From assembly GCA_022841565.1 (NCBI GenBank), contig JALHRH010000015.1, positions 1 to 35,953 on the forward strand: DNA of 35,953 nt, read 5' to 3'. Of the stretch, positions 30,758 to 35,953 are shown one piece after another. The first letter of the stretch is position 1. Each line of letters begins with the position of its first letter. Made by a program: the position numbers and the translations under genes. This DNA comes from Mycobacterium sp. (lineage in GTDB: Bacteria; Actinomycetota; Actinomycetes; Mycobacteriales; Mycobacteriaceae). The notes below the pieces were generated by a model. That model had not been told where the DNA came from, did no database searches, and saw only the letters and a list, made by a program, of their open reading frames with translations.

Positions 30758-30896
30758 TTCGGAGTGCCGCTGCAAAATTGCGCCACCTCGTATGCGGATT
30801 CTCCGTCGCCCCGGCACCGCTACATCACCGCTTACCGGATAAATAGTCCGCTTACTGACAATATCCGCGGTAACTTGGGTCTTGGCCCTACCTAGA

Positions 30897-30908
30897 TGTA
30901 GATCTACA
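30897..30908. promoter_or_regulatory. Perfect 12-bp palindrome upstream of the pterin-synthase-like pair
   Basis: TGTAGATCTACA is a perfect palindrome about 95 bases before the first of the two genes, within an AT-richer stretch that runs from about 30830. It may be a regulator site; no regulator gene is adjacent. The rest of 30758-31001 shows no gene. Confidence 0.35.
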
Positions 30909-31001
30909 ATTCCCACAGGTGCGCCACTGGTCGAGGTTGTCGCACAGCTCGAAAAGCGTGTCTGTTGCGGCGCTGCAGATCGGCTCCGGAGGTGGAGGCC
31001 T

Positions 31002-31442
31002 ATGAGTTACACGATCGAAAAAATGTTTCGTTTTGATGCGGGCCATCGATCTTTGGGCTTCAACTATAAGAAAGAAGAAACCATCCACGGCCACACTTGG
31101 CAGCTCAAGCTGGTGCTGGAGTTTCAGGGCGACTTGGATGAAATGAAGACCGTATTCGACACCAACGAACTGGCCGTTGTCGTGAAGCCCATTATCGACG
31201 ATCTGGACCATTCATTCATTATGTGGGACCAGGACCCAATATTGACCGATTTTATTAAAGTCTGCGAGCTTGCGGACATCGCGGACAAGGTCTATACGGT
31301 CGATTTCAATCCCACTATAGAAGGCCTCGTACAGCACATTTACGATCGAATTAATGGCCAACTCATGCTCGATGGCTGCGTACTGAAACGCGCAGAACTT
31401 CAATGCGCGTCGACGCTCAATGCAAGTTACGGAGTCAATTAA
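31002..31442 (+). CDS. 6-pyruvoyl-tetrahydropterin synthase / QueD-like protein A, lacking the usual Cys
   Basis: From ATG 31002, preceded by GGAGGTGGAGG, the protein has 146 residues and the T-fold of the PTPS/QueD family. Zinc-binding His15 (FDAGHR), His29 and His31 (HGHTW) are all present, as are Asp69-His70 (LDHSF) and Glu107 (NPTIEGL), which belong to the active site. The catalytic Cys four residues before the HGH motif is replaced by Glu25. The C-terminal Glu that anchors the pterin also seems missing. It probably binds zinc and a pterin-like ligand but may not catalyse the classical reaction. The gene looks less GC-rich than its neighbours, which suggests transfer. It precedes its paralogue by 37 bases. 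No other queuosine or pterin genes are in view. Confidence 0.8.
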   Translation: MSYTIEKMFRFDAGHRSLGFNYKKEETIHGHTWQLKLVLEFQGDLDEMKTVFDTNELAVVVKPIIDDLDHSFIMWDQDPILTDFIKVCELADIADKVYTVDFNPTIEGLVQHIYDRINGQLMLDGCVLKRAELQCASTLNASYGVN

Positions 31443-31479
31443 CTGCAGTGCCACCCCACCACGTCGAGGGAGTACGGTT

Positions 31480-31971
31480 ATGCCCTATACCATCAAGCAA
31501 ACCATTCGTCTCGAAATGGGTCATCGCACCTGGACCCACGATATGCGCACCAGTAGAGGCGGGAGTGAACTCTACACTCCGGAATTGGTCGCCAACAAAT
31601 GCGCCAACCTTCATGGGCACACCATCTTTGTTTCCGTGACCCTCGTTGGCGACAGCCTTGACGAGCAATACTTCTTGCTGGATACCGATCTGTTAGAGAA
31701 TGCATTTCGACCGATCTTGGACGAGGTGGATCACGCGTTTGTGGTCGATAAGAGCGATCCGCTTTATGAGGATATCGCTGCGGTCGCGAGAAAAGGTGGA
31801 CTCAAACTGTGCACGGTCGACTTTTCACCCACTTTTGAAGCGCTGGTAAGGCATTTCTACGACCGCCTGCAAGCCGTCATCGACGAAAAAGGGTTGGCAG
31901 ACCAGCTGCGAATCAAAGAAATGAAGGTGCTCGGCGAACAAACGGTCGAGGCCACCTACTGCGGAGCATAG
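31480..31971 (+). CDS. 6-pyruvoyl-tetrahydropterin synthase / QueD-like protein B, with Cys
   Basis: From ATG 31480 the protein has 163 residues and the same start pattern (MPYTIKQTIRLEMGHR) as its upstream paralogue. Zinc ligands are His15, His45 and His47 (CANLHGHTI), and Cys41 sits four residues before the HGH motif as in active enzymes. Asp84-His85 (VDHAF) and Glu120 (SPTFEAL) are kept. The insert between the first His and the Cys is longer than in the paralogue (DMRTSRGGSELYTPELVANK). GAGGGA about eight bases upstream supports the start. The family turns 7,8-dihydroneopterin triphosphate into 6-pyruvoyl-tetrahydropterin or 6-carboxy-tetrahydropterin; which applies is unknown. A heteromer with protein A is possible. 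It converges on iniC with a 94-base gap. Confidence 0.82.
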   Translation: MPYTIKQTIRLEMGHRTWTHDMRTSRGGSELYTPELVANKCANLHGHTIFVSVTLVGDSLDEQYFLLDTDLLENAFRPILDEVDHAFVVDKSDPLYEDIAAVARKGGLKLCTVDFSPTFEALVRHFYDRLQAVIDEKGLADQLRIKEMKVLGEQTVEATYCGA

Positions 31972-32065
31972 AACCGCCTCTCCACCCGCGGGCCAGGCGA
32001 CCGCACCCGGGCCGCGTGCACTGATCCAATGGGGACACGCGAGACCACCATCGGACGCGACGGGT

Positions 32066-33559
32066 TCAGCGACGCGCGGGAAATTCGGCCAGCATCGCCT
32101 CGGCGCTGCGGACCGCCGCACGGCAGGCTCTGGTGGTGAACGGGTCGTTGAGCGGATGCTCTGCGCGGCGGCGCCAATGTTGCGCCGCGGCGAACGCCGC
32201 CCGGGAAACCTCCTGGGGGTCGGTCCTGAATGCCTGCGGATCCAGGCCCAGTCTGCTGGCCGGGCCGGTGCCCGAACCGCCGATGATTCGCCGTAGCAGC
32301 ACAACGTCATCGTTCTTCAAAGTCGTTGTGCACGAGGATAATTGACTCAGTAATCGAAGTTCCTCGAAGGCGTGGGTGTCGGCCAGCAGCGGGTCGATGT
32401 CGGCGATCACGTACGGTGTGGCCGGCACCGGGTGCGCTTCGACGAACCGGCGCAGCGATACCAACGCGGTGTGCGCCTTGAGCATGTCCGACCGCTGCGC
32501 GAACTGCTGGTCGATCACGTTGCGCAACGCCACCAACCCGCTGCGTTCCAACAGCTCGGAGGCCAACCTCGACGCATCGGCAACACCGGCCGCCAGCACC
32601 GCAATCGAGATCCGGATGCCGAACATCCCGAACCGCTCCAGCAGGTGGGCACGGGTCGCCGCGTCCACCGGCAACGGGCTGTCCGCACGCACGAAGCGAT
32701 CCACGCTCAGCAGTGCCCTGTTGAGCTCGGCGGCGTCGGATCCGGCGAGCTTCTGCAGGGCGACGAACTCACTTTGTCGCAACGTGCGCGCGGTCATTGC
32801 GAGCAGCCCCGACACCGGCACCACCGCCTGGCAGATGCCTGTCTCATTCATCTCGCTGGTGAACCGCTTGGCTACGTCATTGGCCGACAGCATCGCATCG
32901 ATGCGGCCGGCGCCGATCTCGTCCGCGCGCGATGCGACCCCGATGATGCCGAGTGCCCCCGCCGACCCACCCACCAGCCCGCCGATCTGCTTGAGCAACG
33001 CGATATCGGCCGCGTTGAGGGTGCGCAGCAGAAACACCACCGCGTCAACCCGCGGCACCCCGTCAGGGGGGACCAGCAGTCGAAGCGTGCGCTCGGAGGC
33101 ATCTCGGGTCAAAGACGACGTGCCCGGGGTGTCGATGATGGTGGCGTGCAGCAACTCCGGGGCCGGCCACTCGACATCCAGGTGGGCCACTTCTGCAGGG
33201 TTGAGGCTACGTAGGTCGAAGCTCAGTCCGTCGCGGTGGGTGATCGGCACGTTGCTGCGTCGCCCGCCCTGGTGGATCGCGGTGACCCTCGGTACCGGGC
33301 CGTGCCGAAACCAGGTCACGATCCTGGTCGCCTCGGTCGCGTCCGTCGGCGCGATGTCGTCACCGACCAGCGCGTTGACCAGCGTGGACTTGCCCGCCTT
33401 GAGCGTGCCCGCCAGCGCGATGCGGATCGGCTCGGCTAAGCGTGCCCCGATGCGTTCCAGCTCGTAGAAGACGTCCGGCCGCTGCCGGTAGGCGGGTTCG
33501 CCTCGATAAGCCTGGATGGTTCCGCCCAGAATGGCGCGGACCCGATCGCTTGTGCTCAC
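32066..33559 (-). CDS. iniC: Isoniazid-inducible dynamin-like protein IniC
   Basis: This 497-residue GTPase begins MSTSDRVRAILGGTIQAYRG, nearly as in M. tuberculosis IniC (493 residues). G1 is GTLKAGKS (51-58) and G3 is DTPG (143-146). The expected N/TKxD G4 motif is instead SRAD (210-213). The rest is helical with ELLERSGLVALRNVIDQQFAQ conserved. IniA and IniC are dynamin-like membrane-remodelling proteins; iniBAC is induced by cell-wall inhibitors such as isoniazid and ethambutol. The GTG start at 33559 overlaps the iniA stop by four bases (GTGA). The frame is open further upstream, but that part overlaps iniA and is not real. The C-terminus AMLAEFPARR is as expected. Confidence 0.95.
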   Translation of the reverse strand: MSTSDRVRAILGGTIQAYRGEPAYRQRPDVFYELERIGARLAEPIRIALAGTLKAGKSTLVNALVGDDIAPTDATEATRIVTWFRHGPVPRVTAIHQGGRRSNVPITHRDGLSFDLRSLNPAEVAHLDVEWPAPELLHATIIDTPGTSSLTRDASERTLRLLVPPDGVPRVDAVVFLLRTLNAADIALLKQIGGLVGGSAGALGIIGVASRADEIGAGRIDAMLSANDVAKRFTSEMNETGICQAVVPVSGLLAMTARTLRQSEFVALQKLAGSDAAELNRALLSVDRFVRADSPLPVDAATRAHLLERFGMFGIRISIAVLAAGVADASRLASELLERSGLVALRNVIDQQFAQRSDMLKAHTALVSLRRFVEAHPVPATPYVIADIDPLLADTHAFEELRLLSQLSSCTTTLKNDDVVLLRRIIGGSGTGPASRLGLDPQAFRTDPQEVSRAAFAAAQHWRRRAEHPLNDPFTTRACRAAVRSAEAMLAEFPARR

Positions 33560-35466
33560 GCTCGTCCTATGGTCGCCTGTGGTCGCAGTTTGTCTAAGTT
33601 TTCGGCCACCTGGCGCAAGATGTCCAATTGCCGCTCCAGTTCGCGGACCCTGGTATCGCGCTCCACATCTTCCAGATGCGCTGCGGTCAGGGTGGCCTGC
33701 AGCGATTCGTTGAGCGAGCGACTGAGCTCGTTGCCGATGTCGCGGTAGTGATCCCGCAGTTTGCGGTGGATCGTCTTGAGTCGGTCGCGGGACTCCTTGC
33801 CGACAACGAAAGAGACCTCGTCGACGAAACGCCGCACGTTGGCCTTCGCCTCGGCGCGGGCCCGCACGAGCCGGCTCTGCTTCTCCTCCTTGTAGGCCAT
33901 CCGGCCCAGCAACAGCCCGGCGCCCACCGACACCGGATTGAACAGGCCAAGCCCGGCCACCGACGACAGCATGCCGATCATCACCACTCCGCCATAGGAA
34001 CCGCGCAATCCGGAGAGCGCTTTTTGACCTTTGCCCTGCGGTTTGGACTCCAGCTCCGCCACGGCCTTGAGTTGATCGAAGTTGGCCGCCATCAGTCGCG
34101 ACGTCAGCTCCGGCGACATCACCGAATCGAGACCGGCATCGGCGAAGGAGCGAGCGACGTCGTCGGCCAGGGCCGCCGAGCGCTGGTAAGCCCAGACGAA
34201 GTTGTCCCCGACAGCGGTGGCGATGGCCTCCTCGACCTCGGCGCCGATCTCCGCCCAATGCAGGGTCGGATCGCACGAATCAATGCGTTTCTCGATGTCG
34301 TCGGTGACGGCGCGAAAGCGTACCCGCAGGTCGTGGTCCACGTCATTGCTCACATCAGTGAACCCATCGTTGAGCACCTGTTGCCACAGTGCGGTCGCCT
34401 GCAGGGCGTTTTCGGCTTCCCGCTTTCGCCGTTGCAGATCGCCCGCCAACCTGTCTCGCAGCCCAGGATCATTGACAGCCGTCAGTTCCGACCCCGCCGT
34501 TATGCTCAATTGTTCTGCAGCAGAATGGATTTCGCTCAACACCTCGTCGCGCACCCGGTCGATCTCGCGAGTGAGGACCTTCTCGCTCAAGAATTTGACG
34601 ACGGCAGGAAAGTTGGACTCGTCGTTAAGTTCTTTATCGTTGAGACTCACGGCGTGGCTGCGCAGCAGCGACGAGACCGGGATGATCGGCATCGGCACCC
34701 GGGCGCGCTGCAGGTGATTGGCGTTGGTGTTGACGATTTGACGCCAGTGCGGATACAGGTCGGTCTTGGTGGCCACGATCACCCCGACCGGGCAGATTTG
34801 GTGCGCTTTGCGCAGGAACCACATCTCGGGTTCGGTGAACTCCTGGCTGGCGTCGCTGACCATCAACATCGCATCGACGTCGGGCAACAGACCGAGCGTC
34901 GCCGACAGGTGCGGCTGCCCGTGTCCGCCTACGCCGGGGGTGTCGATGAATACCAGACCGCCCTGCAACAGTGGGCTGGGCGCACCAATCTCGACCCGCA
35001 GCACTTGGCGTCCGCCGGCCTGCGGCGCCCGGCGCAGATCGGCGTTGATCTCTTCGACCGGGATGTCGACCGTCGCGGTCTCGCCGTGAGGTCCCGCCGC
35101 CACGATGAGCCGCGCCGAAGGTTGGGCGCTGTAGCTGACGATCGTGATCACCACGGTGGCTTCGTCGTCGCCCACTCGGGCTACCGGCAGATTCAGCAGG
35201 GAGTTGAGCAGTTGGCTCTTGCCCTGTTTGAGCTGCCCGGCGATCACGACGCGGATGTGGGGGTCAGTGATCCGCTCCCGGGCTCGCCGCAGCCGGTGCA
35301 CCAGATCGCCGCGTTTGTGCAACTCGGCGATGGCGATCGTGTGATCGATCAGTTCGACGATCACACTGACCCGGCGCGGATCATCGGGTTGTGTCACCGT
35401 GCTACCCCACTTTCTCCGGGTCGCGTCCTCCAGATCAAGGTATGCGTGCAAACCGGCGGGGACCAC
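33556..35466 (-). CDS. iniA: Isoniazid-inducible dynamin-like GTPase IniA
   Basis: With GTG 35466 as start the protein has 636 residues (M. tuberculosis IniA: 640). The dynamin-like GTPase has G1 GQLKQGKS (77-84), G3 DTPG (175-178) and G4 TKTD (233-236). Helical bundles follow, with a hydrophobic membrane-binding hairpin (GGVVMIGMLSSVAGLGLFNP and after). IniA binds and fissions membranes in published structural work on mycobacterial IniA, and supports tolerance to isoniazid and ethambutol. The conventional start lies in the loop of a strong hairpin between iniB and iniA. A second GTG at 35397 (VTQPDDPRRV) would avoid this and begin where strong domain sequence begins. Downstream iniC overlaps by four bases. 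Confidence 0.95.
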   Translation of the reverse strand: MVPAGLHAYLDLEDATRRKWGSTVTQPDDPRRVSVIVELIDHTIAIAELHKRGDLVHRLRRARERITDPHIRVVIAGQLKQGKSQLLNSLLNLPVARVGDDEATVVITIVSYSAQPSARLIVAAGPHGETATVDIPVEEINADLRRAPQAGGRQVLRVEIGAPSPLLQGGLVFIDTPGVGGHGQPHLSATLGLLPDVDAMLMVSDASQEFTEPEMWFLRKAHQICPVGVIVATKTDLYPHWRQIVNTNANHLQRARVPMPIIPVSSLLRSHAVSLNDKELNDESNFPAVVKFLSEKVLTREIDRVRDEVLSEIHSAAEQLSITAGSELTAVNDPGLRDRLAGDLQRRKREAENALQATALWQQVLNDGFTDVSNDVDHDLRVRFRAVTDDIEKRIDSCDPTLHWAEIGAEVEEAIATAVGDNFVWAYQRSAALADDVARSFADAGLDSVMSPELTSRLMAANFDQLKAVAELESKPQGKGQKALSGLRGSYGGVVMIGMLSSVAGLGLFNPVSVGAGLLLGRMAYKEEKQSRLVRARAEAKANVRRFVDEVSFVVGKESRDRLKTIHRKLRDHYRDIGNELSRSLNESLQATLTAAHLEDVERDTRVRELERQLDILRQVAENLDKLRPQATIGRA

Positions 35467-35486
35467 AAAGGTCCCCGCCGGTTTGC
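35448..35486. terminator. Strong hairpin between iniB and iniA overlapping the customary iniA start
   Basis: The arms GCAAACCGGCGGGGACC and GGTCCCCGCCGGTTTGC are perfect 17-base complements around a 5-base loop. It lies 17 bases after the iniB stop on the minus strand. No U-tract follows, so it would be a U-less mycobacterial terminator, an attenuator, or an mRNA-processing and stability element. The GTG at 35466 used as the iniA start falls in the loop/arm junction. Confidence 0.75.
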
Positions 35487-35502
35487 AGCCGGGTCTGGGT
35501 TA

Positions 35503-35953
35503 TCAGAACCCGTGATGGCCGGCCGGCCCGTGCGACGGCGGCGGTTCAGTGTGCGCGGGCGGCGTGTGCGGCGCCGGGTCGTGACCGAATACCGACGGGC
35601 TCGGCGGCTCGTGGTGGCTCGGTTGCGGCTGCTCGACCGGCTGGTGCTGCTGTGGAGTGAACACCGGGCCATGGTCGGCCGGAGCCGGGTGCGTTGGTGT
35701 CGGCGGCTCCACCTGCGGGGCAGGCGTGTGCGGCGCCGGCGCGTTGATCACCGGGGGGTGCGCACCACCGTGGCCAGCTGGGTCGGCCGGTCCGGCGGGT
35801 GTCTGGATGACGGGACCGTGGCCGCCGCCGGCCGGTGGCATCGTGCCGCCGGCCCCGGCGCCGCCGCCGCCCGTGATGAGAGGTCCCTGCCCAGAGGGGA
35901 AGGTCGGGCCGTGGTCGCCCGGGGTGACACCGCCACCCGCGCCAGCGCCGCCG
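35503..35953 (-). CDS. iniB: Isoniazid-inducible protein IniB, C-terminal part (gene runs off the right edge)
   Basis: About 150 codons to the stop at 35503-35505 are visible; the start is beyond the window. The visible part is Gly-rich first (GGAGAGGGVTPGDHGP), then Pro/His-rich (PAPHTPAPQVEPPTPTHPAP, PSVFGHDPAPHTPPAH). It ends in GPAGHHGF, matching the M. tuberculosis IniB plan of an alanine/glycine-rich body with a Pro/His C-terminus that has a similar HSVF piece. IniB is the first gene of iniBAC and probably a cell-wall-associated protein of unknown function. The promoter and regulator site are not in this window. A hairpin separates it from iniA. Confidence 0.88.
   Translation of the reverse strand, partial: GGAGAGGGVTPGDHGPTFPSGQGPLITGGGGAGAGGTMPPAGGGHGPVIQTPAGPADPAGHGGAHPPVINAPAPHTPAPQVEPPTPTHPAPADHGPVFTPQQHQPVEQPQPSHHEPPSPSVFGHDPAPHTPPAHTEPPPSHGPAGHHGF

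Noticed and set aside
33560..34276. N-terminal extension of iniC of about 239 codons
   Set aside because: It overlaps iniA in another frame and lacks similarity to IniC; the GTG at 33559 gives the known IniC start.

Overview
The window is high-GC actinobacterial DNA from a Mycobacterium, very probably a slow grower outside the M. tuberculosis complex. The evidence is a PE_PGRS gene, a giant PPE-MPTR gene, the dnaK-grpE-dnaJ1-hspR operon with HAIR operators, and an iniBAC operon whose proteins I recognise almost residue by residue. Compared with what I remember of M. tuberculosis (Rv0341 iniB to Rv0355c PPE8), the window is the same backbone in reverse orientation, with accessory genes inserted at two places and a different left flank. 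The synteny comparison is from memory and was not computed.

Layout. 1-547: start of a PE_PGRS gene on the minus strand, cut by the window edge. 698-2777: a flavohaemoglobin-type oxidoreductase and an aldose-epimerase-like protein, probably an operon. 2902-13452: one PPE-MPTR gene of about 3516 codons built from seven large modules. 13561-17695 (minus): hspR, dnaJ1, grpE and dnaK, read dnaK first, with overlapping or closely spaced genes and two HspR-type inverted repeats upstream.

17964-24555: first accessory block. It holds a HIRAN-domain protein coupled to a HipA-like kinase that carries a one-base frameshift; a decayed copy of a DUF1275 gene; a GNAT/ATP-grasp N-acetylglutaminylglutamine synthetase; the intact DUF1275 gene; and a TetR regulator with a perfect operator palindrome, overlapping a crotonase-family gene. 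24746-26867: amino acid permease (AnsP2 type) and lipoprotein LpqJ, both backbone.

26868-31971: second accessory block between lpqJ and iniC. It begins with about 660 bp of non-coding, partly AT-rich DNA. Three single-pass membrane proteins with Thr-rich tails follow; the third has an Hsp70-type ATPase domain on the cytoplasmic side. Two tandem 6-pyruvoyl-tetrahydropterin-synthase/QueD-like genes come next, one without the usual catalytic Cys. 32066-35953 (minus): iniC, iniA and the 3' part of iniB, with a 17-bp-arm hairpin between iniB and iniA that overlaps the customary iniA start.

Best candidates for something new: the two-gene HipA kinase/HIRAN system, which looks like a split HipA with a HIRAN domain on its N-terminal half, and the membrane Hsp70-like/Thr-rich cassette beside the divergent pterin-synthase pair.
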